This document shows, piece by piece, positions 37,006-46,526 of a stretch of DNA of 64,000 nucleotides. A program made the position numbers and the translations under genes. The notes beneath the pieces are model-generated. The model did not search any database and had not been told where the DNA came from. It saw only the letters and a list, made by a program, of their open reading frames with translations. The stretch is taken from NCBI RefSeq assembly GCF_016124325.1, contig NZ_WGNY01000029.1, positions 1 to 64,000 on the forward strand, written 5' to 3'. The first letter of the stretch is position 1. Every line of letters begins with the position of its first letter. The DNA comes from Phenylobacterium sp. (GTDB taxonomy: Bacteria > Pseudomonadota > Alphaproteobacteria > Caulobacterales > Caulobacteraceae).

Positions 37006-39699
37006 ATGGCCGAGACGATGGTGAAGACGCGTTGGGTCTATGCCTTCGGCGGGGGGGCGGCCGACGGCGATGCGTCGATGAAGAACCTGCTGGGCGGCAA
37101 GGGCGCCAACCTGGCGGAGATGTCGTCGCTGGGCCTGCCGGTGCCGCCGGGCTTCACCATCACCACCGAGGCCTGCACCCACTACTACGCCAACGGCCGC
37201 AGCTATCCGGCCGAGCTGGAGGCGCAGGTCGCCACCGGCCTGGCCAAGGTGGAGGAGCTGACCGGCAAGAGCTTCGGTGACGCGGCCAATCCGCTGCTGG
37301 TGTCGGTGCGATCGGGCGCGCGGGCCTCGATGCCGGGCATGATGGACACCGTCCTAAACCTGGGCCTGAACGACGCGACCGTCGACGGCCTGGCCAAGCT
37401 CTCGGGCGACCGCCGCTTCGCCTTCGACAGCTACCGCCGCTTCATCCAGATGTACTCGAACGTGGTGCTGGGCCTCGACCACCACATGTTCGAGGAGATC
37501 CTCGACGACCATAAGGACCGCCTGGACGTCCACGTGGACACCGGGCTGACCGCCGAGAACTGGGAAGCCGTCGTCGCGGACTACAAGCAGGCCGTCGAGC
37601 AGGAGCTGGGCGAGCCCTTCCCGCAGGACCCGAAGGCCCAGCTCTGGGGCGCGATCGGCGCCGTGTTCGCCAGCTGGATGAACGACCGGGCCAAGTTCTA
37701 CCGGCGCATGCACGACATCCCCGAAAGCTGGGGCACGGCCGTGAACGTCCAGTCGATGGTGTTCGGCAACATGGGCGACGGCTCGGCCACCGGCGTGGCC
37801 TTCACCCGCAATCCGTCGACCGGCGACAACCGGCTGTACGGCGAGTTCCTGATCAACGCCCAGGGCGAGGACGTGGTGGCGGGCATCCGCACGCCGCAGC
37901 CCCTGACCAAGGTGGCGCGCGAGGAGATGGGCGAGACCAATCCCTCGATGGAGGAGGCGCTGCCCGAGGTCTTCGCCCAGTTCAAGGAAGTCGTGGGAAC
38001 GCTCGAGAAGCACTACCGCGACATGCAGGACATCGAGTTCACGGTCGAACAGGGCCGGCTCTACATGCTGCAGACCCGCAACGGGAAGCGCACGGCCAAG
38101 GCGGCGCTGAAGGTGGCGGTGGACCTCGCCAATGAAGGCCTGATCACCAAGGAAGAGGCGGTGATGCGCGTCGAGCCGGCCTCGCTCGACCAGCTGCTGC
38201 ACCCCACCATCGACCCGGCCAGTCCACGCGACGTGATCGCCACCGGCCTGCCGGCCAGCCCCGGCGCGGCCACCGGCAAGGTGGTGTTCACCGCCGAGGA
38301 GGCCGAGAAGCTGGGCGGTTCGGGCGAGGCGGTGATCCTGGTGCGCGAGGAAACCTCGCCCGAGGACATCCGCGGCATGGACGCCGCCCGCGGCATCGTC
38401 ACCGCCCGCGGGGGCATGACCAGCCACGCCGCGGTGGTGGCGCGCGGCATGGGCCGTCCCTGCGTCTCCGGCGCGGGCGAAATCCATATCGACGCCCGGG
38501 CCGGCGAATTCCGGGCCCGCGGCAAGACCATCCGCGCCTACGACATCGTCACCATCGACGGCTCGACCGGCGAGGTGCTGCAGGGCGCGGTGAAGATGAT
38601 CGAGCCCGAGCTGTCGGGCGACTTCGGCGCGCTGATGGGCTGGGCCGACCAGGTGCGCCGGCTGAAGGTGCGCGCCAACGCCGAGACCGCGCTCGACGCC
38701 TCGACCGCCCGCCAGTTCGGCGCGGAGGGCATCGGGCTGTGCCGCACCGAGCACATGTTCTTCGACCCGGCGCGGATCGCCGCCGTGCGCGAGATGATCC
38801 TGGCCGACGACGTGGCCGGCCGGAAGGCGGCGCTCGCCAAGATCCTGCCGATGCAGCGGGCCGACTTCGTCGAGCTGTTCAAGATCATGGAAGGCCTGCC
38901 GGTCACCATCCGCCTGCTCGATCCGCCGCTGCATGAGTTCCTGCCGCACACCGAGGAGGACGTGCAGTCTGTGGCCGAGGCCACCGGGCTCGATCCGGCC
39001 AAGCTGCTGCGCCGCGCCCAGGAGATGCACGAGGTGAACCCGATGCTGGGCCACCGCGGCTGCCGGCTGGGGGTTTCGTACCCCGAGATCTACGAGATGC
39101 AGGTGCGGGCGATCATGGAGGCCGCCTGCGAGGTGGCCGCCGAGGGCCGCCCGGCGCCGATCCCGGAGATCATGCACCCGCTGGTGGCCAAGGGCGAGGA
39201 GATGAAGTTCCTCCGCGACCTCACCGACCGCACCGCCAAGGCGGTGATCGCCGAGCAGAAGCGAGAGATCGACTACAAGGTCGGCACCATGGTCGAACTG
39301 CCGCGCGCCGCGATCCGCGCCGGCGACCTGGCCGAGAACGCCGAGTTCTTCTCGTTCGGGACCAACGACCTGACCCAGACGACGTTCGGCATCAGCCGCG
39401 ACGATTCCGGCCGCTTCCTGAACGCCTATATCGAGAAGGGGATCTTCGAGAAGGACCCCTTCGTCAGCCTCGACCAGGACGGCGTGGGCGACCTGATCCG
39501 CATCGCCGCCGAGCGCGGCCGCGCGGTGCGTCCCGACGTGAAGCTGGGCATCTGCGGCGAGCACGGCGGCGACCCGGCCTCGATCGACTTCTGCGAGAAG
39601 GTGGGCCTCGACTACGTGAGCTGCTCGCCCTATCGCGTGCCGATCGCCCGCCTCGCCGCGGCCCAGGCCGCCATCGGCGAGCGCGAGAAAGACCGCTAG
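37006..39699 (+). CDS. ppdK: Pyruvate, phosphate dikinase
   Basis: An 897-residue PEP-forming enzyme that reversibly converts pyruvate, ATP and phosphate to PEP, AMP and pyrophosphate, usable for gluconeogenesis or glycolysis. Domains in order: ATP-grasp N-terminal (LLGGKGANLAEMSSLGLPVPPGFTI), swivelling phosphohistidine domain with catalytic H474 in GGMTSHAAVVARGMGRPC, and PEP/pyruvate TIM barrel with C850 in GICGEHGGDP. Regulatory threonine of the family is beside the His (MTSH). It lies 18 bases after glyS on the same strand, which suggests read-through, although no biochemical link is known. Confidence 0.98.
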   Translation: MAETMVKTRWVYAFGGGAADGDASMKNLLGGKGANLAEMSSLGLPVPPGFTITTEACTHYYANGRSYPAELEAQVATGLAKVEELTGKSFGDAANPLLVSVRSGARASMPGMMDTVLNLGLNDATVDGLAKLSGDRRFAFDSYRRFIQMYSNVVLGLDHHMFEEILDDHKDRLDVHVDTGLTAENWEAVVADYKQAVEQELGEPFPQDPKAQLWGAIGAVFASWMNDRAKFYRRMHDIPESWGTAVNVQSMVFGNMGDGSATGVAFTRNPSTGDNRLYGEFLINAQGEDVVAGIRTPQPLTKVAREEMGETNPSMEEALPEVFAQFKEVVGTLEKHYRDMQDIEFTVEQGRLYMLQTRNGKRTAKAALKVAVDLANEGLITKEEAVMRVEPASLDQLLHPTIDPASPRDVIATGLPASPGAATGKVVFTAEEAEKLGGSGEAVILVREETSPEDIRGMDAARGIVTARGGMTSHAAVVARGMGRPCVSGAGEIHIDARAGEFRARGKTIRAYDIVTIDGSTGEVLQGAVKMIEPELSGDFGALMGWADQVRRLKVRANAETALDASTARQFGAEGIGLCRTEHMFFDPARIAAVREMILADDVAGRKAALAKILPMQRADFVELFKIMEGLPVTIRLLDPPLHEFLPHTEEDVQSVAEATGLDPAKLLRRAQEMHEVNPMLGHRGCRLGVSYPEIYEMQVRAIMEAACEVAAEGRPAPIPEIMHPLVAKGEEMKFLRDLTDRTAKAVIAEQKREIDYKVGTMVELPRAAIRAGDLAENAEFFSFGTNDLTQTTFGISRDDSGRFLNAYIEKGIFEKDPFVSLDQDGVGDLIRIAAERGRAVRPDVKLGICGEHGGDPASIDFCEKVGLDYVSCSPYRVPIARLAAAQAAIGEREKDR

Positions 39700-39751
39700 G
39701 TCCTTCCCGGATCGGGCGGGCGAGGCGGAGGCGTCTGCGCCCCGACGGGCT

Positions 39752-40096
39752 CTAGGTCGTCCTGCTGGAGATCTGGATCGGATTGCCGTCGGGATCGGCG
39801 CCGTCGCACATGTCGAAGTTGGCGGTCGATGTCACGGGACCCAACCCTTTCATGCCCCGGGTGACGAGGTTCGTCCGGGCGACGGCGACATCGGCGGCGA
39901 AGAACACCAGCTTGGGCGGCCTCGCGCCGATCTTGGGGCGGCCGGCGTGCAGGGCCAGATTGCAGCCGCCGGCGTCGAATTCCACCCATCCGGGTTCATG
40001 GCCGATCGCCCGAAGGCCGATCACCTGCTCATAGAACGCCGCCAGGCGCGGTAGGTCGGCCGTGAAGACGATGATCCGGCGAAGGGCGAGCTGCAT
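39752..40096 (-). CDS. VOC (glyoxalase/bleomycin-resistance) family protein
   Basis: A 114-residue single vicinal-oxygen-chelate domain protein: MQLALRRIIVFTADLPRLAAFYEQVIGLRA is the first beta-alpha unit, and CDGADPDGNPIQISSR is the conserved C-terminal strand (DPDGNxxxI). Half of the usual metal ligands are not evident (no His in the first strand; the last strand has Gln where Glu often sits), so it may be a non-metal binding-type member. Single cytoplasmic gene downstream of, and convergent with, ppdK. Substrate unknown. Confidence 0.88.
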   Translation of the reverse strand: MQLALRRIIVFTADLPRLAAFYEQVIGLRAIGHEPGWVEFDAGGCNLALHAGRPKIGARPPKLVFFAADVAVARTNLVTRGMKGLGPVTSTANFDMCDGADPDGNPIQISSRTT

Positions 40097-40192
40097 GACG
40101 TGTCCTGTTCGACGCTGCTCCCGAATAGGCCGGCAGACATTTTTTTTGGCAACGCCATTCTTGCCGTTCCCGCCGCGGTGGGCCGGGCGATC

Positions 40193-41914
40193 CTACCAGC
40201 TCCAGTCGGCGGCGCTCTTGCGGCAGCCCCCGTCGGACCAGCCCGTCCAGCCGCGGCCACGCACGACGCGACCGGGCCGCGCGTCGGTGGCCACGCCGTG
40301 TTCGAGCGCGAGCTGGCCGTTGACCACCACCTCGCTGACGCCGGTGGCGAGCTGCTGGGGCTTCTCGTAGGTGGCGTGGTCCTGGATCGTGGCGGGATCG
40401 AAGACCACGATGTCGGCGTAGGCGCCGGCCTTCAGCATGCCGCGGTCGTGCAGGCCGAGGTTATGGGCGGGCAGGGCGGAGAGCTTGCGCACCGCCTCGC
40501 TCAGGGTGATCCGCTTCTCGTCGCGCACATACTTGGCCAGCACCCGGGCGAAGTTGCCGTAGGCGCGCGGGTGGGTGGACGACAGGAGGAACGGGCCCTC
40601 GGGCGCCTGGCCCTCGGCGTCGGAGCCGAAGCTGACGTAGGGCAGGGCGACCTCGCGGGCGACATTCTCCTCGCTCATCAGGAAGTAGATCACCTGCACG
40701 CGGCTGCCGTCCTCGATCACCAGGTCGATGGCCGCGTCCTGGGGACTGACGCCGCGCATCCTGGCCACCTCGGCGAGGGTCTTGCCGGTCAGCGGCTTGA
40801 GCGCGGGGTTCTTGAAGCCCACCAGCAGCGTGCCCTCGGCGCCGGCGCTGCGCTGGAGGTTCTCGAACCCGGGCGTGGGCGAGCGCATCTCGGCCAGCAC
40901 CTTGGCGCGGATCGTCGGGTCCTTCAGGCGGGCGATCCAGGCCTCCACGCCGCCGGCCTGCACCCAGGTGGGCATGGCCGCGTCCAGCCCCGTGGAGCCG
41001 GCGGTGTAGGTGTACATGTCGGCGGTGATCCGTTGGCCGGCGGCCCGGGCGGCCTCGATGTGGGCCAGGGCCTCGTCCAGCTTGTTCCAGTTCTCCTTGC
41101 CGCTGGCCTTGAGGTGGTAGATTTCGGCCGGCGCGCCCGATCGTCGCGAGATCTCGATCAGTTCGTCGATCGCCGGGATCAGCCGCGCGCCTTCCGAGCG
41201 CATGTGGCTGATGTACATGCCGCCGCAGCGGCCGGCCTCGGTCATCAGGGCGGCCAGTTCGTCGGTCTTGGCGAAGGTGCTGGGCGCGTAGATCAGCGAC
41301 GAGCCGACGCCCATGGCGCCGTCCTCCATCGCCTTGCGGACGATGCCACGCATCCGATCGAGCTGGGCGGGCGAGGGGGCGACGTCGCCTTCGCCCAGGA
41401 CGTTCACCCGCACCGTCCCGGCCCCGACGAACGACGCCACGTTCATCGACACGCCCTTCAACTCCAGGAAGCGCAGATACTCGTCCAGGGTGGTCCAGGT
41501 GATCGGGTATTTGATGTCGCCCTGACGCTGGAGTTCGAGCGCCTTCATCTGCGGCGTCAGCGGCCCCATCGACGAGCCTTCGCCCATCACCTCCAGCGTG
41601 ATCCCCTGGCTCAGTTCCGACAGGCCGCGGCCATCCTGGATCAGGCTCTCGGTGGACCACGACAGCATGTTGATGAAGCCCGGCGACACCGCCTTGCCCG
41701 TGGCGTCCACCGTCCTGGCCGCCGCGCCCGCCGGGCAACCGCCGACGCACACGATCCGGTCGCCCTTCACGCCCACGTCGCCCTTGATCGGCGCCGCGCC
41801 CGAACCGTCGTAGATGTCCCCGCCGCGGATCAGCAGGTCGTAAGCCGGCGGAGCGGGGGCGGCGCCCGTCGTCAGGGCGCTGGCGAGGGCGAGGCCGGCG
41901 AGGCGAAGTTTCAT
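40193..41914 (-). CDS. N-acyl-D-amino-acid deacylase family amidohydrolase lacking the HxH motif
   Basis: A 573-residue exported amidohydrolase-like protein, signal peptide MKLRLAGLALASALTTGAAPAPP, then YDLLIRGGDIYDGSG as in D-aminoacylases. At the place of the first metal motif (normally GFIDVHxHxD) it reads SPGFINMLSWSTESL, so the HxH ligands are missing. Later blocks TLEVMGEGSSMGP, DGAMGVGSSLIYAPS, YISHMRSEG, ITADMYTYTAGSTGL and the C-terminal HNLGLHDRGMLKAGAYADIVVFDP are conserved. It could act with a single metal or on another substrate. The start at 41914 carries the signal peptide. It is a single unit. Confidence 0.88.
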   Translation of the reverse strand: MKLRLAGLALASALTTGAAPAPPAYDLLIRGGDIYDGSGAAPIKGDVGVKGDRIVCVGGCPAGAAARTVDATGKAVSPGFINMLSWSTESLIQDGRGLSELSQGITLEVMGEGSSMGPLTPQMKALELQRQGDIKYPITWTTLDEYLRFLELKGVSMNVASFVGAGTVRVNVLGEGDVAPSPAQLDRMRGIVRKAMEDGAMGVGSSLIYAPSTFAKTDELAALMTEAGRCGGMYISHMRSEGARLIPAIDELIEISRRSGAPAEIYHLKASGKENWNKLDEALAHIEAARAAGQRITADMYTYTAGSTGLDAAMPTWVQAGGVEAWIARLKDPTIRAKVLAEMRSPTPGFENLQRSAGAEGTLLVGFKNPALKPLTGKTLAEVARMRGVSPQDAAIDLVIEDGSRVQVIYFLMSEENVAREVALPYVSFGSDAEGQAPEGPFLLSSTHPRAYGNFARVLAKYVRDEKRITLSEAVRKLSALPAHNLGLHDRGMLKAGAYADIVVFDPATIQDHATYEKPQQLATGVSEVVVNGQLALEHGVATDARPGRVVRGRGWTGWSDGGCRKSAADWSW

Positions 41915-42009
41915 GGGACTCTCCTGTCGCGGCGCAGACTAGCGCGAATTGGCCGCTGAAAAGCCTCGCCGTAGGTGATCTACTCGCCTGGGAGGGGACA
42001 AGCTCAATT

Positions 42010-43221
42010 ATGGCTCAGGGATTCGATCCGGCCGCCGCGACCGCGGCCTACCTCGCACAACTGCCCCCCGAGGCGCACGCCAAGGCCGAGGCGTACACGC
42101 AGGGCGGCCACTGGCTGCTGCTCTGGGGCGCGTTGGTGGGCGTCTTGTCCGCCTGGCTGATCCTGCGGTCGGGCGTGCTGGTGCGGCTGAGGGCCCGGAT
42201 CGAGCGGCGCCGGCCGCGACCGGCCCTGGCGGTGGCGGCGGTGATCGCCGTCTTCGCCATCGCCGATTTCGTGCTGACCCTGCCCTGGAGCGCCTATGCC
42301 GGCTGGTGGCGCGAACACCAGTACGGCCTCACCAGCCAGGCGTTGGGCGGGTGGCTGGGCGAACAGGTCCTGAATCTTGCCCTCGGCGCGGCGGCCCACG
42401 TGATCCTGACCGAGCTGATCTACCTGGCGATCCGGCGACGGCCGCAGACCTGGTGGATCTGGAGTGGCACGGCCGTGGCCGTGTTCATCGTCTTCATGTT
42501 CGTCGTCTCGCCGGTGCTGGTCGAGCCGCTGTTCAACGACTACCGGCCCGCCCCGCCGGGACCGGTGCGCGACGCCATCGTCGAGATGGCCGAGGAGAAC
42601 GGCGTGCCGGCCGACAAGATCCTGATCTACGACGGATCGAGGCAGTCCAACCGCTACACCGCCAACGTCTCGGGCCTGTTCGGCACGGCGCGGATCGCCA
42701 TGAGCGACGTGATGTTCAAGAAGAACGCCGACCTGGCCGAGGTGAAGGGCGTCGTCGGCCACGAGATGGGCCATTACGTGCGCGGTCACGCGTTCGCCTA
42801 TTCCGCCGCCTTCGGCCTGATGGCGCTGGCGGGGTTCTTCCTGATCGACCGGCTCTACCCTCTGGTGCTGCGGCTCGCGGGCGGCCGCGGGGTGGGGTCC
42901 ATCGCCGACCCGGCCGGCTTTCCGGTGATCGCGATGCTGCTGGCGGTGCTGGGCCTGCTCGCGACGCCGGCGATCAACACCATCGGCCGCCTGGGCGAAG
43001 CCGACGCCGACAGCTTCTCCCTGGAACACGTCGACGAGCCCGACGGGCTGGCCCGCGCCCTGGTGAAGACGATCGAGTACCGCGCGGCGACGCCCTCGAA
43101 GCTCGAGGAGATCCTGTTCTACGACCATCCCTCGGTGGGCAGCCGCGTGCGCAAGTGCATGGACTGGAAGGCGGCGCACCCGAAGCCGGCGACGCCGCCC
43201 GCCGCGCCTAGCGCTTCCTGA
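42010..43221 (+). CDS. M48 family integral-membrane peptidase (Ste24/CaaX-type)
   Basis: A 403-residue inner-membrane zinc protease resembling Ste24 CaaX proteases. Several transmembrane helices (about 30-210) with FVLTLPWSAYAGWWREHQYGLTSQ, typical of Ste24, precede the catalytic H251-E-M-G-H255 (VVGHEMGHYVRGH). The third ligand is in RLGEADADSFSLEHVD. Near the C-terminus YDHPSVGSRVRKCMDWK matches the DHP-S-R motif of the family. Bacteria lack prenylated CaaX proteins, so it probably acts in membrane protein quality control. It converges with the KAS III-like gene, overlapping by 14 bases. Confidence 0.93.
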   Translation: MAQGFDPAAATAAYLAQLPPEAHAKAEAYTQGGHWLLLWGALVGVLSAWLILRSGVLVRLRARIERRRPRPALAVAAVIAVFAIADFVLTLPWSAYAGWWREHQYGLTSQALGGWLGEQVLNLALGAAAHVILTELIYLAIRRRPQTWWIWSGTAVAVFIVFMFVVSPVLVEPLFNDYRPAPPGPVRDAIVEMAEENGVPADKILIYDGSRQSNRYTANVSGLFGTARIAMSDVMFKKNADLAEVKGVVGHEMGHYVRGHAFAYSAAFGLMALAGFFLIDRLYPLVLRLAGGRGVGSIADPAGFPVIAMLLAVLGLLATPAINTIGRLGEADADSFSLEHVDEPDGLARALVKTIEYRAATPSKLEEILFYDHPSVGSRVRKCMDWKAAHPKPATPPAAPSAS

Positions 43222-44323
43222 CGAACACCGTGCCGGCCGAATAGCCCGCGCCGAACGAGCAGATCAGGCCGGTCTCGCCGGCCGCGAAGTCGTCGTTGGC
43301 TTTGTGGAAGGCGATGATCGAGCCGGCCGAGGAGGTGTTGGCGTACTCGTCCAGGATGATCACGTTCTCGGCCCGCGTCGGTTCGCGGCCCAGGACGCGC
43401 TTCCCGATCAGCTCGTTCATGTTGATGTTGGCTTGGTGCAGCCACAGGCGCTTCAGCCCGTGCGGGTCGATGCCCAGGTCGTTCGCGTGCTCGACGATCA
43501 TCTCCGAGACCATCGGCACCACCTCGCGGAACACCTTGCGGCCCTCCTGCACGAACAGCTTGTCGGCCTGGCCCATCCCCTCGGGCGCGGCGCGGTTCAG
43601 GAAGCCGAAGTTGTTGCGGATGTTGTTGGAGAACTGGGTCTTGAGGCGCGTGCCCAGGATGTCCCAGCCGCCCGTGGCGTCTTCGGTCCGCTCGACGATC
43701 ACCGCCGTGGCCACGTCGCCGAAGATGAAGTGGCTGTCGCGGTCGCGGAAGTTCAGGTGGCCCGAGCAGATCTCCGGGTTGACCATCAGCACGGCCTTCG
43801 CCGAGCCCGAGGTGACGAAGTCGGCCGCGGTCTTGATGCCGAAGGTGGCCGAGGAGCACGCCACGTTCATGTCGAAGGCGAATCCGTCGATCCCCAGGGC
43901 CTGCTGCACCTCGATGGCCATGGCCGGATAGGCGCGCTGCATGTTGGAGGCCGCGCAGATCACCGCGCCGATCTCGCTGACGGGCTTGCCCCAGCGCGCG
44001 ATCGCCGCCTTCGCCGCTTCGACGGCGATCTCGGCCAGGACGGAGATCTGGTCGTTGGGCCGTTCGGGAATGACCGGCCGCATCACCTCGGGGTCGACGA
44101 GGCCGGTCTTGTCGACCACGAAGCGGGCCTTGATGCCCGAGGCCTTCTCGATGAACTCGACGGAGGAGGGCTGGAGCGGCTGGACCTCGCCGGCCTCGAT
44201 GGCCTCGGCGTTGGCGGCGTTGAAGCGCTCCACATAGGCGTTGAAGGTTTCGACCAGCTCGGCGTTCGAGAGGCTGTACGGCGGCGTGTAGAGCCCCGTG
44301 GCGGCGATCACCGCTTTCGACAT
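43208..44323 (-). CDS. Beta-ketoacyl-ACP synthase III family protein
   Basis: A 371-residue thiolase-fold condensing enzyme. The triad is C156 (NVACSSATFG), H296 (LWLHQANINM) and N329 (EYANTSSAGS), as in FabH, so condensation is plausible. It is longer than FabH (about 320) because of an extra N-terminal segment of about 45 residues (FNAYVERFNAANAEAIEAGEVQPL). FAFDMNVACSS and the insertion are typical of FabH-like proteins annotated as 3-oxoacyl-ACP synthase III outside the fab locus. The start ATG 44323 gives MSKAVIAATGLYTPP. Role could be starter-unit condensation for a specialised fatty acid; no neighbour clarifies this. Confidence 0.93.
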   Translation of the reverse strand: MSKAVIAATGLYTPPYSLSNAELVETFNAYVERFNAANAEAIEAGEVQPLQPSSVEFIEKASGIKARFVVDKTGLVDPEVMRPVIPERPNDQISVLAEIAVEAAKAAIARWGKPVSEIGAVICAASNMQRAYPAMAIEVQQALGIDGFAFDMNVACSSATFGIKTAADFVTSGSAKAVLMVNPEICSGHLNFRDRDSHFIFGDVATAVIVERTEDATGGWDILGTRLKTQFSNNIRNNFGFLNRAAPEGMGQADKLFVQEGRKVFREVVPMVSEMIVEHANDLGIDPHGLKRLWLHQANINMNELIGKRVLGREPTRAENVIILDEYANTSSAGSIIAFHKANDDFAAGETGLICSFGAGYSAGTVFVRKR

Positions 44324-44520
44324 TCCTGAATTCCTCCCGAAACTTGGAGCGTCTGATTAGCACGCTGCGCCGTGGCGTCACGGGGAATGTGGCTTTCGGG
44401 CAACGACACCGAACGAACATGTCGCCGCCACAGAACCGGCGGCCATGCGCCGCGTTTTCCGGCGATCCCGAATGGGCTTGGGCGGGCTGTCCAGGACGCG
44501 TACGGAGTACCTCCCCCAAA

Positions 44521-45057
44521 ATGAAAAAGTCTCTCATCGCTGCGGCCTCGCTGGCCGCCATCGCCGCCGCTTTCCCCGCCGCCAGCCAGGCCCAGACGGC
44601 CACGACCGGCGCCTACGCCAACCTGAACCTGGGTCTGGACGACCTGGGCTCGCCCGATCTGAAGATCGTGCAGGGCCGCCTCGGCTACCGGTTCAACAAC
44701 TGGCTGGGCGTCGAGGGTGAAGCCGCGACCGGCCTCAAGGGCGACACCGACACCATCGCCGGCGTCGACGTGAGCACCAAGATGCGTCACGAGCTGGCCG
44801 GCTATGTGGTGGGCTTCGCGCCGATCAGCCCCAACACCGACCTCCTGGCCCGCGTCGGCTACGGCACCACGCGCCTGCGGACGACGGTGGGCGGCGTCGC
44901 CGATTCGGCGTCGAACGAGTCGTGGAACTACGGCGTCGGCGCCCAGCACTTCTTCGACGGCGCCAACGGCGTGCGGGTCGACTACACGCGACAGGAGTTC
45001 AACCACGACCAAGGCCACGCCAACGTGTGGACCATCGGTTACACGCGCAAGTTCTAG
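44521..45057 (+). CDS. Outer-membrane beta-barrel protein (porin/OmpA-like)
   Basis: A 178-residue outer-membrane barrel with signal peptide MKKSLIAAASLAAIAAAFPAASQAQ. The mature protein is made of alternating beta strands (AYANLNLGLDDL, GRLGYRFNNWLGVEGEAATGL, ELAGYVVGFAPIS, LARVGYGTTRLRTTV, SWNYGVGAQHFFDG, VRVDYTRQEF) and ends in a C-terminal aromatic residue (VWTIGYTRKF), the classic signal for outer-membrane insertion. About eight strands fit an OmpA/OmpX-sized barrel. A hairpin terminator follows 53 bases downstream. The gene is likely monocistronic. Confidence 0.9.
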   Translation: MKKSLIAAASLAAIAAAFPAASQAQTATTGAYANLNLGLDDLGSPDLKIVQGRLGYRFNNWLGVEGEAATGLKGDTDTIAGVDVSTKMRHELAGYVVGFAPISPNTDLLARVGYGTTRLRTTVGGVADSASNESWNYGVGAQHFFDGANGVRVDYTRQEFNHDQGHANVWTIGYTRKF

Positions 45058-45109
45058 CGGCGCGGACCCGGGCTTCGGCCCGGTTCCCGGAAACACCGGA
45101 GCCCAAGGA

Positions 45110-45137
45110 AAGGCCGCCCTGTCGCAGGGGCGGCCTT
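45110..45137 (+). terminator. Rho-independent-like terminator
   Basis: A 10-bp perfect stem, AAGGCCGCCC (45110-45119) with GGGCGGCCTT (45128-45137), closes an 8-base loop and is followed by CTCCTT, a poor T-run. It lies just downstream of the beta-barrel gene. Confidence 0.75.
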
Positions 45138-45201
45138 CTCCTTGACCCTGTGACGGTTTCGCGACCACCTTGCCCGTCCAAAGACGTGGGAGGAAACCGC
45201 C

Positions 45202-45591
45202 ATGAATGCGGGCTTCTTCGTCCAGTTGGGCGCGTCGGCCGCCGCCGTCGGCGCTCTCGTCGCGCTCGCCGCCTGGGCCAAGATCGCCCGGCCGGTCTCG
45301 CCGCTGGACGAACACAAGGCGCGGGAGATGCTGGCCGAGGAGTTCCCGGGCCGCCGCATCGACGCGGTGTGGGTGGCCTCGGACGGGGCGGGCGCGCTCG
45401 CCCGGTCGGGCGGGCTGGCGCTGGTGCTGTGCCGGGTGGGCGACGGCTTCGCCGCCCGTCAGATCCCGTGGGCCCAGGCCATCGCCGCCAGCTTCCGCGA
45501 CGGACGCCTGCGGCTCAACCTCGCCGACGTGGCCGCGCCCACCGCCGTCATCGCCCTGCCGGCCTGGCCGCCCAAAGACTTGGCCGCATGA
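45202..45591 (+). CDS. Hypothetical single-pass membrane protein
   Basis: A 129-residue protein with one N-terminal membrane segment (GFFVQLGASAAAVGALVALAAWA) and a soluble domain of about 95 residues (LAEEFPGRRIDAVWVASDGAGALARSGGLALVLCRVGDGF). The N-terminal segment may anchor it to the inner membrane. No domain was recognised; the small alpha/beta pattern recalls sensor-like modules. A GGAGG-type Shine-Dalgarno precedes the ATG. It overlaps the sterol desaturase gene by 4 bases (ATGA), so the pair is probably co-translated and functionally linked. Confidence 0.82.
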   Translation: MNAGFFVQLGASAAAVGALVALAAWAKIARPVSPLDEHKAREMLAEEFPGRRIDAVWVASDGAGALARSGGLALVLCRVGDGFAARQIPWAQAIAASFRDGRLRLNLADVAAPTAVIALPAWPPKDLAA

Positions 45592-46526
45592 CCCGGGTCC
45601 ACATCGATCCGGTCACGCTGGCGACCCCGCTCTTCATCCTGACGATCATCCTGGAGATCGTCTTTGCGCGCCTGGGCAAGGCCAAGGCCAGCTACGAGAC
45701 CAAGGACACCGCCGTCTCCCTGGCCATGGGCCTGGGCTCGACGGTCGCCGGGGTGCTCACCGGCGGCGTGATCGTGGCGGCGACCCTCTGGGTCTGGCAG
45801 CACCGCCTGTTCGACATCCCCATGACCGCGGCGTGGGCCTGGGTGGCGATCTTCCTGCTGGAGGACATGACCTACTACTGGTTCCACCGGATCAGCCACG
45901 AGCGGCGCTTCTGGTGGGTGAGCCACGTCAATCACCACTCCAGCCAGCACTACAATCTCAGCACGGCGCTGCGGCAGACCTGGACGGGCGCGTTCAACGG
46001 CAGCTGGCTCTTGTGGCTGCCCCTGGCCTGGCTGGGCTTCCCGCCGGCCATGATCGCCCTCCAGAAGGGCGTCAGCCTCGTCTATCAGTACTGGATCCAC
46101 ACCGAGGCCGTCGGCCGGATGCCGCGCTGGTTCGAGGCGGTGTTCAACACGCCGTCGCATCACCGGGTGCACCACGCGCGCAACCCGGTGTACCTCGACC
46201 GCAACTACGCCGGCATCCTGATCGTCTGGGACCGGATGTTCGGCACCTTCCAGCCCGAGCTGGACGAGGAGCCGTGCCGCTATGGCCTGGTGAAGAACCT
46301 GGCGACCTTCAACATCGTCCGGGTCGCCTTCCACGAATGGATCGCCATGGCGGGCGACGCCCTGCGCCACCCACGCCACGCCCTGGGCTACGTCTTCGGT
46401 CCGCCCGGCTGGAGCCATGACGGGAGCCGCGAGACGAGCGCGATGCTCAAGGCCAGGGCGACTAGTCCCGCAGCAGCGGGAGCGACAGGCCCCCAACCGG
46501 CCGCGCCGCAAGAATCTCCCGCCTGA
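45588..46526 (+). CDS. Sterol desaturase / fatty acid hydroxylase family protein
   Basis: A 312-residue integral-membrane di-iron enzyme. His-rich motifs WFHRISHERRFWW, HVNHHSSQHYN and SHHRVHHARN provide the iron ligands, in the order and spacing of the fatty acid hydroxylase superfamily; four or more membrane helices surround them. It presumably inserts oxygen into a lipid or sterol-like substrate with O2 and a reductant. The last 45 residues after FGPPGWSHDGS are low complexity and overlap, by 65 bases, the 3' end of the minus-strand NAD-regulator gene. The ATG 45588 sits in an ATGA overlap with the preceding gene. Confidence 0.93.
   Translation: MTRVHIDPVTLATPLFILTIILEIVFARLGKAKASYETKDTAVSLAMGLGSTVAGVLTGGVIVAATLWVWQHRLFDIPMTAAWAWVAIFLLEDMTYYWFHRISHERRFWWVSHVNHHSSQHYNLSTALRQTWTGAFNGSWLLWLPLAWLGFPPAMIALQKGVSLVYQYWIHTEAVGRMPRWFEAVFNTPSHHRVHHARNPVYLDRNYAGILIVWDRMFGTFQPELDEEPCRYGLVKNLATFNIVRVAFHEWIAMAGDALRHPRHALGYVFGPPGWSHDGSRETSAMLKARATSPAAAGATGPQPAAPQESPA

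Noticed and set aside
40100..41959. Plus-strand open frame of about 620 codons opposite the amidohydrolase.
   Set aside because: His/Gly/Arg-rich mirror translation without motifs; the minus frame has signal peptide and family blocks.
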